Positions 12,292-24,048 of a DNA stretch of 64,000 nt are shown here, piece by piece. The translations under genes and the position numbers were made by a program. Source of the stretch: Cheiracanthium punctorium (taxonomy: Eukaryota > Arthropoda > Arachnida > Araneae > Cheiracanthiidae). The stretch's first letter is position 1; each line of letters begins with the position of its first letter. The notes beneath the pieces were generated by a model. It did no database searches and was not told the DNA's origin. It worked only from the letters and a program-made list of their open reading frames with translations. The stretch lies in NCBI GenBank assembly GCA_038373885.1, contig JAWZYV010001785.1:186001-250000 (forward strand), written 5' to 3'.

Positions 12292-12692
12292 CCCTTTGAG
12301 GCGCAACCCTTTCCCAATGCTGAAAAAACGGCAGCCGTTGCTATCGCTCGACTTAACTACCAGCAAGATGGCGGACGATCGAAACGTTCATCGATCGTCC
12401 GCCATCTTGCTGGTAGTTAAGTCGAGCGATGGCAACGGCTGCCGTTTTTTCAGCATTGGCCAATCTATCCAGCTGTGTCGCATTCTTCCATTTTTCAGCA
12501 GATGTCAGTGCTGTTAAAAAGAATCGTGATTTTTTTTTTACGGGGAATGACGTGCTAAAAAGTAAAGCATTCTCGTGGAGCTATGTCACCCGCAACTATC
12601 TTTATAGAAATCAAATCTATTATTCGTGACTGGCAACAGTCAAAACGTCAGAGTTTGGAGTGCCCAGAGCGGGAACACTGCGCGTTAAAGGG
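12292..12692 (+). mobile_element. piggyBac-type MITE, copy 1
   Basis: The 401-bp element starts CCCTTTGAGGCGC and ends GCGCGTTAAAGGG, imperfect terminal inverted repeats. TTAA follows at 12693-12696 and GTAA (a one-base decay of TTAA) precedes it. TTAA duplication and a CCC start are the hallmarks of piggyBac mobilisation. Internally a near-perfect palindrome (about 12313-12460) has arms of roughly 67 bp around AACGTT. There is no transposase; the short open frames across it are by-products of the palindrome. Confidence 0.85.
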
Positions 12693-12699
12693 TTAAAAT

Positions 12700-14120
12700 T
12701 TATTAATGTTTCTTCACCATTTGCACTTAAATTAACCGCGAATCCATACAAAGTGTTCCAAAATTCGACCGGCAGATTCAGAGGGGCGATAGAAGACATC
12801 AAGAGGATTAAAACTTACCACAGAACATGGGGTCGCAATCTCAAATTACGCTGACAATCGCTAAAAATGAATGACGGATTGTAATTGCGGGACCCGTTGC
12901 ATGGCCTTCACTCTCGCCGGATCTCCATCAGTGCGGGTTCACTTTAAATCGGTTACGTGGGACTTCTGACTCGTAGGATTTCCGACAGCCATCGCTTGCC
13001 ATGCGCACTACGCACTTATATTAAAAGTCATCATATTTGTCTTATACATTTTGCTGAAAAATTTCTTAACCTATTAGCCCCCCGACTTTTTTCAGCACAT
13101 TCTTCATGTTAATGCCAGAAGTGAGAAATAAATTTCTAACGTTTGTAAGGTGTAAATAACGTAGTTCTTTTTTTAAAAATATGAACAAGTAAGTGAAAGA
13201 TTCTAATTTTACTTTATCTCTGAGTATTTTGTGGAAAAATGATTTATTATTCAAGAAATTAAAATAGGAAAATAAATTAGTGCTTTAGTTTTTCGACTCA
13301 TAAATTTTGCGACCGTCTGAAAATAGATAGCTGAGTATTAATAGGTTAAATACAAAAATTACTTTCAAAAATGGTCCGAAGTGTTGCGAAATTCCAATTG
13401 TTCAGCATTTTCCTCCTGTGTGTTTCGTAACTCTTACAGGTTCATTGTTTGTAATAGTTCACAGTACAACTTGTAAAGGGACAAGTTTTTTCGAAGTTCT
13501 AGAACAATTGAAATTTTTAAAAATCTGTTCAAAAGTTGGATAATTTTCTACAAGAACAGCCTTAACCGAATTAACTGAGTCGGAACTTAAAAAAAGAAAA
13601 AAATCAAAGAAAATTTTGCTGACTTAACAAAATTATTCGTTTAAAACAGACAAAAGTTTTATTTCGTTGAATTCCATGAAAATTTTTCATTTTTAGTCTA
13701 TAAAAAGTAACAAAAATATCTAAACCGCGCGTCTTGAACAGACAGAAAACTGTCAGATTTCTCTAAAAAAGAATTAAGCGTGTGTATATAATAAAAAGAA
13801 GTCGAATTTCGTCGCTTTTTCCTTCATGGTCTACTTCACGCTCGACACCATTTCGGCATCAAGAGAACCGGGAAAGCGCAAGAGAAAAAAAAAAAAAAAA
13901 AAAAAGAGAGAGAGAGAGATTGTTACACATCAAAAACACCTTGTAACGATTTGCTCGGCGGATTGAGACATAAACTCCAATCAAACCTCCTCCTCAAAAC
14001 ACAGTAATGACCATGTGATGAAATAGTCATTTTCACCACAGAATCAACGTTTAAGGCTCTTTATACTTATCAATTTGAATGTTCATCTTGGAGGAATCAC
14101 CCAAAGCGATAAGTGTATGT
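12700..14120. other. Stretch without a supported gene
   Basis: It holds a 13340-13565 block that recurs at 43543-43785, an A-run with adjoining GA repeat at 13885-13919, and otherwise unassigned AT-rich DNA. Confidence 0.4.
13340..13565 (+). repeat. Unclassified dispersed repeat, copy 1 (pair with 43543-43785)
   Basis: Shares with 43543-43785 the order TTCAAAAATGG(T/G)CCGAAGTGTT, a TTCAGCA(T/G)TTTTCCT block, TTGTTTGTAATAGTTCACAG and then CAACTTGT, with indels. The class is unknown and no termini are recognised. Confidence 0.65.
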
Positions 14121-14126
14121 ATAGCC

Positions 14127-14291
14127 CAAGGGCGGATCCAGAAACTTCGGAGGTGGCGTAAATCGTTATTATTCATTTTATCTAGTGTAAGGCTCACTTA
14201 ATATTGGTGAAAGTCTCATTTATCTAGTGCAAATATATTTTTCTCGCAGGGGGCGTGCGCCCCCTGCGCCCCTCCCCTTGATCCGCCTTCG
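14127..14291. mobile_element. hAT-like MITE (GGGCGGATCC ends)
   Basis: Imperfect terminal inverted repeats read CAAGGGCGGATCC on the left and the complement of CGAAGGCGGATC on the right. Flanks GTATAGCC (14119-14126) and GTATAGAA (14292-14299) agree at six of eight positions, fitting an old 8-bp duplication. The right half has an internal palindromic GGGGGCGTGCGCCCCC. Confidence 0.65.
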
Positions 14292-15154
14292 GTATAGAAT
14301 TTCATTTTTGTCCCATCCAAAGTACTTTTGTCCACTAAAGATAAACGATGAAACAATTGGACACACGACCAACTTTTGATGCGAGAATCTGTTTCATCCA
14401 GCGAGAAGACTCGTTCGAAAATGTAAACAAACGATCCGTTCGTTTCCTCCGCCCCGTTTACAATTTTAATTGAGAGCCTCGTGGTGGAGCAGATTTGCGC
14501 ACCCTCAACAGTGACAGTGAGTGTGAGGTAAAACCACCGAACTGGATGACATTATGTACATAAGGTTGAACGCTCTGGATGACTTCACTCCGAGTAATTG
14601 ACTTGGGATGAACATGAGAAGGGAGTTATATCTTTAATTTTCAAATTTTTAATTGACTTTTATAATTTGGGATTTGCTGTTCGATTGCTATGCAGCAGTC
14701 TGTTTGCAAACCTGAAAAGCTTCTTTCCCAAATAACACCACGATTTCAAAGACAGAGCAAGTATTAAAAAAAATTCTTACGAAATACAGTTTTTTCGCTT
14801 TCATTAAAAACTATCTTAAATTAATTAATACTGTACTTATAACAGACTGGGCTGCTGACTTGAATTTATAGAATTAATTTGAATACAAAATTGTTTATGG
14901 AAAAAATGTCTATTTTGGGACACAATATGGCAGGCAGAGGAAACTGTTGAGGGGCTATATGAAAATAGCACTGAAAAGAAATGTTATGGGCATATTTAAA
15001 AACGACGACTTACGTATGAGAAGTCAAACCAAAGACGACTTACCTAGAAAGAAAAAGAAAAACACATAAGAATATTATTATACAACCCACACGGAAAAAA
15101 TGATTTTCAAATGTAAATGATTAAAAAAAATAAAATTATAAATATCGTTTTCAT

Positions 15155-15380
15155 TGTGTTGTTATGACAAAGCTACGCAAGGGCTACCTGCCAAGTATGG
15201 GGGATGCTTTAGTTGAAGGACTTTCTAAAGGGGTTCTAACATCAAGTTACATCTGGAGAAAACCGACCGAAACTCCAGACTGTTGGATCGACAGCCATGC
15301 GATGGGCTAGGATGCTGGACCTTCACACTTCAGCCGTCTAGCCTGTTCATTGTCTTATCCACTTGGCCATGGTGGGGCCC
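15155..15380 (-). mobile_element. SINE family A copy with 14-bp target duplication
   Basis: On the minus strand the head reads GGGCCCCACCATGGCCAAGTGGATAAG, containing an A-box-like TGGCCAAGTGG, then GAAGGTCCAGCATCC at the B-box position. Exact 14-bp duplications AATATCGTTTTCAT flank it at 15141-15154 and 15381-15394. Related copies are at 27808, 30462, 30576, 36060, 41215, 47970 and 54612. The tail lacks poly-A. The best-conserved internal block is the GGTTTTCTCCAG(A)TGTAAC phrase. Confidence 0.85.
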
Positions 15381-15825
15381 AATATCGTTTTCATAACTTT
15401 CCGAAAATTGAAATAGGTACTGTATTATGGGTAGACTCATAATACAAAACCAACCATATATCGATTAAGGGAGAGTGCTGGTTATCACGTAATAATCAAT
15501 ACAGGATTGGCTATTTTTCTTTAACTGCGTGAACACGAAATCACGTTCAGAGAAACGTTGTGACAAACATTATAAAATCGGAAAGCAGTTTTCAAACAAG
15601 TACAGCAAGAAGTTTATTACTGAAGCCTAGACATAAAGTCCATCCTCTTTTATTATACATTAGGCTGCTAAATGATTTTACATATCACATGTATTATTTG
15701 TTCTCAACCTGTGAGGAATAAGTACAACAAGTATTGATCCATTTATGTCCAGAAAATCCCATCACATTCTCCAATTTTTGTTAATGCCTACAAAAATGTA
15801 ATATATTTAATCATATATATTTAAA

Positions 15826-16440
15826 CTTCGTCCATCTAAAATAAATAACTTCATATTCAATTTTTATTATATACCCAAATCGAATTTCATGCTCTTCTTT
15901 AAACGCGTGGAAACTTTTTGCATTCGAACGATTTCCCTTTGTGTACACAGACATTCTTATATCCATGCAGACGATTTATTTGTGAAAAAAAAATTGTAAT
16001 CTGGAAAAAACTATTTTAAACGAATTGTAATCACACTTTCCTTTCAAAGTCTGATGACCGTGATGAATAGGACGCCATATCGATTGCAACAGCTCATTTT
16101 ATCACCCTCATGATTCACAATTTTTTCTTTCGGAAATTTCTTTCGGTGATGAAAATTGCAAAACATCGTTTAAAAATTGGAGAACGGGAGGATTTTCAGA
16201 TTTTTAAAGTAGCACATATTGTTTTTTATACTTTTATATATAAATTATGAAAATTTTCAAGAGGTTCGAAAAAAAAAACGATGTAGATGTTATTACGCTT
16301 TTTATCTTTGAACTGCTTTGAACTTTTTAGTATTCCTGGAGTAATTACGGTATAATATTTAGATTGAAGTGGTTGCATGGAATGGTTACAGAGTGAGTCA
16401 GTGAGTCAGGGATCAGCGGAACTATATATAGTAGGATGAC
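15826..16440. repeat. Unclassified dispersed repeat, copy 2 (pair with 9926-10525)
   Basis: A diverged copy of the repeat at 9926-10525, matching across most of its length. Its right edge on the minus strand reads ATC CTACTATATATAG, compatible with an A/TC Helitron-style start, but a matching 3' end was not found. Confidence 0.55.
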
Positions 16441-16500
16441 ATGACCAATCACTATCATCTCGATTCAGTACAATCTTCACCAAGAGTTCTTTGCCCGAGA

Positions 16501-16645
16501 CAGGTACGTAACCAAAGGTGTGCCACGAAGGCTAGGGTCCCTCCGAAAATTTGGAATTTTCGTCAACTGGATGTCATTACCAAGCCTTTTTGTGACAAAT
16601 TCTACCTTTTGGGTCCTCCCAAAATTTTTTCTGGCTACGTGCCTG
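16501..16645. mobile_element. hAT-like MITE
   Basis: Ends CAGGTACGTAACC and GGCTACGTGCCTG form imperfect inverted repeats. The 8-bp flanks GCCCGAGA (16493-16500) and GCCCAAGA (16646-16653) differ at one base. The 145-bp body has two CCTCC(C/G)AAAATTT blocks and no coding capacity. Confidence 0.75.
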
Positions 16646-16973
16646 GCCCAAGACATTCTTCGCTTAGGCAGACAGCCCTTGTGTTGTTTTTGCTTTATTT
16701 ACAATCTAAAATAGCTACTCCATGCCCACTATCACTGTGCCAAATTTAGTAGGATCGCAGAAAGAGTAGTTTCAGAAGAGTTAACAAACAAATGTGGCAA
16801 AATTCAAACAATAAGCTTTGGTCCGCTTTCGGCTACGCTCGGCAAGAAAAGATGCTAACCTGGAACCTTGGGGTCTGACTCGCAGAACACGGGTTGAAGA
16901 CCACTGCTCCGGAAAGAGAAAGTATTCAAATTTCTCCTTGAAAGTGCCTAGTTGTCGTTTTACAGTGTTTTAC

Positions 16974-17008
16974 AAAAAAAAAAAAAAAAAAAAAAAGAAA
17001 AAAAGAAA
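16974..17008 (+). repeat. A-rich tract
   Basis: Near-continuous A run interrupted by single G residues. Confidence 0.85.
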
Positions 17009-17009
17009 T

Positions 17010-18840
17010 GTAAATAGAAACTTCGTGAAAAATATTTGCTTTCAAGTTCACACACCGTTACTTAAAAAAGATACCTTCAGTAGAAGAATAAAATTGATTT
17101 GAACGTTATAACAAAAGCATGCGTTCGTGACTGTTACACGATTTCATTCGTGATAGGTAACAGTTCATTCCCATTCAGTGGAATGCGTTTCATTTATGAC
17201 GCCTGTACACGCGAGAGCGAGGAGTTACGGCATCAGGGGTAACGCAACCCCTCACGCGGCCAATTTAAATAAGGGCGGATGGCAATCTTCCACCCGAAAG
17301 CCAATTCACGTGATTTACCCCATCCGTCTAAGAAAATGCACCCCACGTCATTTCTCCAAAAAATAAAAAGTCTTCAGAGCCAAACACAACGATATGAAGA
17401 GCATTTTAGAAACGTTCCTCTATTTCAAACGAAATAAAATTAATTTCTCATTATTTAGGCTCATGCCCTGAGTCGAAAATACATTGACAGTTGTTTCACA
17501 AACGACAAACAAGATATATCGGACAGATTGAGACTCAAAAGGCAGTGATTAAAATATTTTAGAGTCTTATTCGATTTAACATAATTGGGCAACAGAGCTG
17601 CGCTAGCGCAACAGGCTAGTTCACAGCGGGACATTCAAGGATCGATGTCGGTAAGCAACAGTGAGCACGCAGACTGTCGTGTCTTTGGAACGAAGAGAAC
17701 AGATTGAAGTAAATAAGACACTGAAGTTTTATTTTCTCCGACAGATAGACTTTGAAATGGTAATTCTGCAAAGAAATTCTCTATTAATTGTGATGTGTTG
17801 ATTATGTTTCACGGCCTGGATATGTACAGCTAAGGGAAAAAAAAAAAACTACTTGCTCTCTATTTGGCGGTCGTTCGTCGTACAGCAAAGTTACGTATAT
17901 CTATCGTTTACAATTAACGTTTGCTATAATAGCTACACACAAAATTTGCATAAGGGGCCATCTACACATTAAAATTCGCGCTAACTTGCCCCCCCCCACA
18001 CACACACAATGGCAAGCCCTAGATTTCAGTTCATACTTCAAAAAATTAGCTCATTTTAACGCCGGATACCAATTTTCAATAAATTTGAACTGAAAGTGAG
18101 TGAGTTATGAGCTTCCAAAATCCCCCTCTCCCTAAATTAAAATCTTTTTTCACACTTAATATCAATATTATGAGATATGAATTAAAGAAGCTGATTTTTT
18201 ATTCGTATTATTAGAACTGCAGGAACCAAGAATAATTTACTATTATAATTTTTAATAAAATATTAATACAAATTATGAATTTTAAATTAATATTCAAAAG
18301 AATTAGAAACAGCGACCTAGCCAAATTTTGACGGAAATAGATGCAGAAAGTAATTTTACAGGGCTGTTCAAAATTTCAAATTTTTACGTTAAGTAGTTTA
18401 ATTTCTATTAATTAAAACGTCTTATTTTCATGAGTTAAGGGACCATACATAAATTTATTAAGTGACAATTTTTTTGAAAATTGCGTAAAATAAATGTAAA
18501 TTAGATTTCTTTGCACGAAAATAGTAAAAGCGGTATTAAAAAATAGGAAATTTTGAAGCAAGTAAATTGGAGGTTTGTACAGTTTGGTGGTGATTCTATA
18601 AAGAGTTTTTTTGCGCCCACTACTATCTCCCCCAATTAATTTTTTCATGTATATAATTAGATGAAGTAGACGTATTTCTTCCAATACAAGGTACTATTTT
18701 AAAAAAACTAACATCCTTAACATTCAGGCATGAATTATTTTTTTCTCCAAATTTTCATCAGATTATAAATTAAAACACCGCATTTAATAAAAATATTGCA
18801 CACTGCAGACGATAATATTAAATGAAGTGAAATAACTGTG
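17010..18840. other. Stretch without a supported gene
   Basis: A moderately GC-rich patch at 17160-17360 contains a short open frame with no recognisable homology. A C-run and CA tract lies at 17990-18008. The rest is AT-rich and unassigned. Confidence 0.4.
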
Positions 18841-18846
18841 ATGATA

Positions 18847-19000
18847 TTGGGTCGGCAAAAATGTAATTGCGTTTTTTACATGAAATTCAAAAAATTTCAT
18901 AGTAAAACAAATAAAATTTCAATCATGAAACCATTCTTCAAGTTCGACCGTATCTGAGTAACATTCATGCTTGTATTCAGAATTTAACTAATAGGCGATT
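18847..19000 (+). mobile_element. Mariner 5' terminus fragment
   Basis: After a TA at 18845-18846 the sequence TTGGGTCGGCAAAAATGTAATTGCG closely resembles the terminal repeat of cecropia-type mariner transposons. No transposase frame or opposite end was found, so it is a truncated relic of uncertain right edge. Confidence 0.7.
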
Positions 19001-19035
19001 AAAGTATACGTTATTTCTAAACTAATCTCTATATA

Positions 19036-19078
19036 TACGAGACAGGACATGTCCCTCATATAAAGGGACATGTCCTGT
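19036..19078. repeat. Hairpin ending at the left edge of the large inverted repeat
   Basis: ACAGGACATGTCCCT pairs perfectly with AGGGACATGTCCTGT across a short CATATAA spacer. It ends where the outer inverted-repeat arm begins (TGTAGTCCAG), so it may be a structural terminus. Confidence 0.75.
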
Positions 19079-22000
19079 AGTCCAGGCAAATTAGACCAAA
19101 AAACAGCAAATGGGGGAAAAAAATTATATATTTTTGAAACTTGGGGAAAACACTAATTGGGTATGTAGTTGTATGAAACAGAAAAGTTCCCCCTTTTGGC
19201 CCCCCACAAAACATCACTTTTTTAGATTTTCACTTCTATCTCAAAAACCGTTCGTTTTAGCAAAAAAAATGTCAGTTACAAAAAGAAAGCTGATAAAATG
19301 TCCTACAAGATTGTAATTGGTTATTTTTTTCTATATGCAATAGCTTTCGAGATATGTTTTAGACAAAATCGCAAATTTTTGGAAAACGCTTCTTTTTATC
19401 CCGATTTTTAAACAATTTTGCTTTTTAACCCTTCAACCCTCAGTTTTACAGCAATTGTTTTCGTAACAAAGTTGTAGAGTATTCAATTACCTTTAAAGTG
19501 AGTTATTATTTGTAACTTTATCTTTAAATGATCAAAAGTTATTGCAATTTGAAATTTTCAATAAATTTAGCAAATTTGAATGAAAACTACATTGCGCGTC
19601 AAAGTATGACAAAATCTAGGAAAAAAAATTATACAGTTTTGAAACTTTGAGAAAACATTGGTTGGGGATGTATTTGCATGAAACAGAAAAGTTCCCACCT
19701 GTCGGGGTGCCTCTTCCCACCTTTAGCTCCCCCCCCCCAAAAAAGGGACCTTTTTTTTTGGATTTTCCCATTTATCTCAAAAACCGTGCATGTTAGCAAA
19801 AAAATGCCAGATACAAAATCAAATCTGATGAAATTTCCTACAAGATTGTTATGGCTTATTTTTTCTAGATGCAAAAACTTCCAAGATATACGTCTTAGAA
19901 AAAATCGCAAATTTTTGGAAAACGCTTCTTTTTATCACCATTTCCCACTAACTTTGCCATATAGCTCTTCAACCATCAGTTTGACAGGAATGGATTTAAA
20001 GCAAAGTTTTAGAGTATTCAATTACCTTTAAATTTAATTTTTATATGTAATTGTATTTTTAAATGACCAAAAGTTACAGCAATTTGAAATTTTCAATACA
20101 TTTTAGGGAATTCGAATGAAAAATGCATTGTGCGTCAGAATGCAAGAAAAAACCTAGGAAAAAGCTTATAAACGTTCGAAAGTTGGGGAAAACACTGGTT
20201 GGGTATGCAGTTGTATGAAACAGTCTCTAGGGGTGCCGCGTCCCCCCTCTTAGCCACCTCCCCTTAAAGTTCCCTTTTTAGATTTTCATTTTTATCTCAA
20301 AATTGGTGCTTCTTAGCAAAAGCATGCCAATTACAAAATGAAAGCTGATAAAATTTCCTAGAAGATTTATTTTTTTTATGTATCGAATTATTTATTATTA
20401 GTATTTTTTTTTCTATATCGAATAGCTTCGAGATATGTTTTAGAACACCTCGCAAATTTATGGAAAACGCTTTTTTTCATCCCATATTTCGGCTAACTTT
20501 CCTTCTAGCTGCTGATTCTTAATTCAGAGAATCGAACAGTCGAATTATCAAAATTTGTAATCTCTTTTTTTCAAGAATTTTCCCTCTCTTCTGTAACATT
20601 TTTCTTATCTTTAAATCATTGTCCGAAAGTCTGGGAAAATTCTTCAAAAGACGGCCAAATGAAATGAGCGGGGATAACAAAGAACAATTTGGAACTTAGA
20701 AACTGGGGGTGGAGAGATCTGAACTCATCGCTCTCTCTAGTTTATATGAAACGAAAACCAGCTGCAGAAACAATATTATTACTAATTTCATGAAGCTGCA
20801 TTCAAACTTGTGGAAAAAAATGCACGTGTGTAAAGGCCAATTTGCGCTGTACAGCAATGTGCAGGAAGACTATGAAGATACATTTTTATAAAATTAAAAT
20901 TGTTCCATAGGTTTGGGGCACTATTATTGTACAGATGTTGCACACAAGAGAAAAGTGAGCTATAATTATGCAGTAATTTTTTTTTATTAATTTTGCTGAC
21001 ATTATTAATTCTGATGATGAATGATCACTGAAATGCAAATGTCAAAGTACATAATATTGAACAGATGTATTGCATTACAGAATTCTATTGATGTAAAAAA
21101 TATCACATTCCAAACATTTTTTGGGTGTTGGGAGAGGGGGTTAATTTAATCTTTAGTACTAACATTTATGTGTTAAATATGCGTTTATACACGAATAAAC
21201 TGTAACTAGTTCAGCAGAAACAATAGGAAGAAGAAATAAAAAAACGAAATAAAACCAAATCGTACGCTTATGTAATATAAATTATTATTGAAAAAAAGAG
21301 CCGTTTTGCATTAAAAAATTTTTGGAGGAAAGGGTGACCCCCCCACCCCCAAAGGTAGAGGAACTTTCCTGTTTCTTAATATTGCACCCCCTACAAGTGT
21401 TTTCCCCAGGTTTCAAAACTTTATAAATTATTTTCTAGATTTTATCGTACTTGGTCGAGCAATGTAGTTTTCATTCGAATTCTTAAAAATTTATTGAAAA
21501 TTTCTAATTGATATAATTTTTTATCCTTTACAGACAAAATTACAAATAATAACTTATTTTAAAGGAATTGAATACTCCTGTAAAAATGAGGGTTGAAGAG
21601 CTAGTATAACGGTATCTAGAAAAAAATAACCCCCAACAATCTTGTAGGAAACTTCCTCAGCTTTCATTTTGTACCTGACAATTTTTTGCTAAGACGTACG
21701 GTTTTTGAGATAAAAGTGAAAATCCCAAAAAGGACTTTGTTTTGGGGGGGGGGCTAAAGGGGGACGTTCCCCCCAAGAGGGGGAACTTTTCTGTTTCATA
21801 CAACTACATCCCCAACCAATGTTTTCCCAAAGTTTCAAAACTTTATAATTTTTTCCTAGATTTTGTCATACTTTGACGCGCAATGTAGTTTTCATTCAAA
21901 TTTGCTAAATTTATTGAAAATTTCAAATTGCAATAACTTTTGATCATTTAAAGATAAGGTTACAAATAATAACTCACTTTAAAGGTAATTGAATACTCTA

Positions 22001-22412
22001 TAACTTTGTTACGAAAACAATTGCTGTAAAATTGAGGGTTGAAGGGTTAAAAGACAAAATTGGTTAAAAATCGGGATAAAAAGAAGCGTTTTCCAAAAAT
22101 TTGCGATTTTGTCTAAAACATATCTCGAAAGCTATTGCATATAGAAAAAAATAACCAATTACAATCTTGTAGGACATTTTATCAGCTTTCTTTTTGTAAT
22201 TGACATTTTTTTGCTAAAACGAACGGTTTTTGAGATAGAAAGTGAAAATCTAAAAAAGTGACGTTTTGGGGGGCCAAAAGGGGGGACGCGGCACCCCGAG
22301 AGGGGGGAACTTTTCTGTTTCATACAACTACATACCCAATTAGTGTTTTCCCCAAGTTTCAAAAATATATAAATTTTTTCCCCCATTTTTCCTAATTTCA
22401 CTGGACTACTGA
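19076..22412. repeat. Large inverted repeat with internal tandem subunits
   Basis: The left arm (about 19076-20500) and right arm (about 21350-22412) are inverted copies. The outer about 650 bp is nearly identical, with a few substitutions and indels. Each arm is itself made of direct repeats: left-arm units begin near 19101, 19614 and 20157. Each unit carries GAAACTT(G)GGGGAAAACA, then a TATGAAACAG(AAAAGTTCCC) block with a C-rich run, TATCTCAAAAACCGT, CCTACAAGATTGT and TCAATTACCTTTAAA. The central spacer (about 20520-21340) is unrelated and non-coding as far as I can see. No transposase was found. Outer edges share (A/T)GTAGTCCAG. Confidence 0.85.
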
Positions 22413-22507
22413 CTGACTGACGATCATCGCACAGCCAAATCTACTGGAGATACAGACATGAAATTTTAGGAGCTTATAGCTTTTGAGCCCAAGGCGTCGT
22501 TTAAAAA

Positions 22508-23285
22508 GCGATTTTAAAAAATTCGTACACAAATGGGGGTGACGGCCCAAAACGTTCTTTGCACGTTTCCCTTCATTCCCAGAATTCATATCTCAAGGGG
22601 GGGGGGGAAGAGATAGCGATAAAATTCTTTCTGTATAATTATGACTAACAGAAATACCTAAAAACCAATTTCAGCGTTTTTTAAAATTCGCTCCCAAACA
22701 GGGATACGGAGTCTCATAACGTTATTTTCACATTTATCTTCATAACTCAATGGGAAAAAGAGATAGTTGCATTTTAAAGCGAGAATTTTACGGTTAACAT
22801 CAATACCTAAAAATCATTTTCAGGGTTTTTTAGAAAACGAACCCAAACGCCGTTAAGGAGCCTAAACGTTCTTTAACGTTCTGTTTGCATTTCCCTTCAT
22901 ATCTTCGAAGAAAAAAAGAGATGGTTACATCTTAAAGCAAGAATTTTATGGCTAACCGAAATACCTTAAAATCATTTTTGGGTTTTTTAGAATTCATACC
23001 CAAACGGAGGTAAGAGTCCAAAACGTTCTTTTCAGATTTCCTTTCATACCTCAATAGAAGAAAGAGATAACCGTAAAATTGTTGCTTAAAAATATAAGGT
23101 ACACAAATGCATAAAATTATTTTCAGGTTTTTTTAGAATGCGTGCCCAAACTGGTTTAAGGAACCAAAACGTTGTTTTCAAACTTGCCTTCATATATCGA
23201 AGGAAAATGAAGATACCCATAAAAATATTACATTAAAATGTAACGAACACACGAATATTGTTCTGGGTTTATTAAAAGAAGGCGA
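22508..23285 (+). repeat. Minisatellite-like array, about 5 units of about 150-165 bp
   Basis: Diverged units each contain, in order, CCCAAAC, a CCAAAACGTTCTTTTCA-type block, TTTCCTTCATA, a GAAAAAGAGATA-type block, TAACCGAAATACC and AAAATCATTTTCAGGTTTTTTAGAA. The array starts just outside the large inverted repeat, after a GACTGACTGACGATCATCGC phrase. An A-run follows at 23297-23318. No coding potential. Confidence 0.75.
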
Positions 23286-23449
23286 TAGTTGACAAAAAAA
23301 AAAAAAAAAAAAAAAAGAAAATCTGAAACACTTTCAGATTTTAAATATGGATTACAGTGCTATATATTAAAAGCGTATCATAATTTATGCGTCTATTTTT
23401 CATCCTTATTTCATTATGTTAGAAAGTGTTATTATTATTCATGAGTGTG

Positions 23450-23640
23450 CTGTATTTTTCTCCCTTGTTTCATGAAACCCATCTTTGGAATCGAAATCCA
23501 TCTTAAAATCGCATACTAAAACTATTTTACAATCTTCACCAAATATATTCCAACTATGCTTCGCCGTTTTAAATATTGTTTCGAATGTGCATCATAATCC
23601 ATGAGTGTGCCGTGTTTGCCTTTCTTGGGTTGATTCCTAC
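23450..23640 (+). repeat. Second copy of the 5050-5300 repeat
   Basis: Shares the CTAAAACTATTTTACAATCTTC, CATATTCCAACTAT-type and ATGTGCATCATAATCCATG blocks with 5050-5300. Family unknown. Confidence 0.6.
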
Positions 23641-24006
23641 TTTAACGTCTCGACTCTCGCCAAGGTAGCGATAATTAAACATATCCAGTTACCATGAAGA
23701 TTTTTTGTACTTATGAGGCAACCGTAATTTAGGCGATTTGGAACAACATGCAAGTACAACATTCCGTTACATTCCGCAGAAATTCAATCGCCAAACAACC
23801 GAGAAACATCGCCCAGATCGCGGTGGTGAAATCTGGCGGAAACATTTGCATTTCATCGGAATAGCCCTCAAGGATTAATATATTAAGGATTTTAACGTAA
23901 TATTTGTTTTAATTTCAGGTACAACTGATATCATTTTTACGCTATTTCAAATAGCAGAGTTAAATGTTGAAAAGCTTTGACGATAGAATTATACAACGAG
24001 TAAGTT

Positions 24007-24048
24007 AGTTTAGAAAACGTGGTTTCACGTTTTCTAAACTTCAGCTAG
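24007..24048 (+). mobile_element. Helitron-like 3' terminus (hairpin plus CTAG)
   Basis: A perfect 15-bp stem (24007-24021 with 24026-24040, 4-base loop) is followed after four bases by CTAG at 24045-24048 and then T. This is the expected architecture of a Helitron 3' end, though the stem sequence differs from the main family here. The 5' end was not located. Confidence 0.5.

Noticed and set aside
12296..12854. Small genes on both strands
   Set aside because: They lie mainly in a TTAA-flanked MITE and its palindrome, and equivalent frames recur in the other copies.
19110..20031. Open frames of 68-117 codons
   Set aside because: They fall in the inverted tandem repeat, and similar frames recur in the opposite arm.
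22508..23285. CRISPR-like array
   Set aside because: Whole units are diverged copies with no alternation of identical repeats and unique spacers, and the host is a eukaryote.
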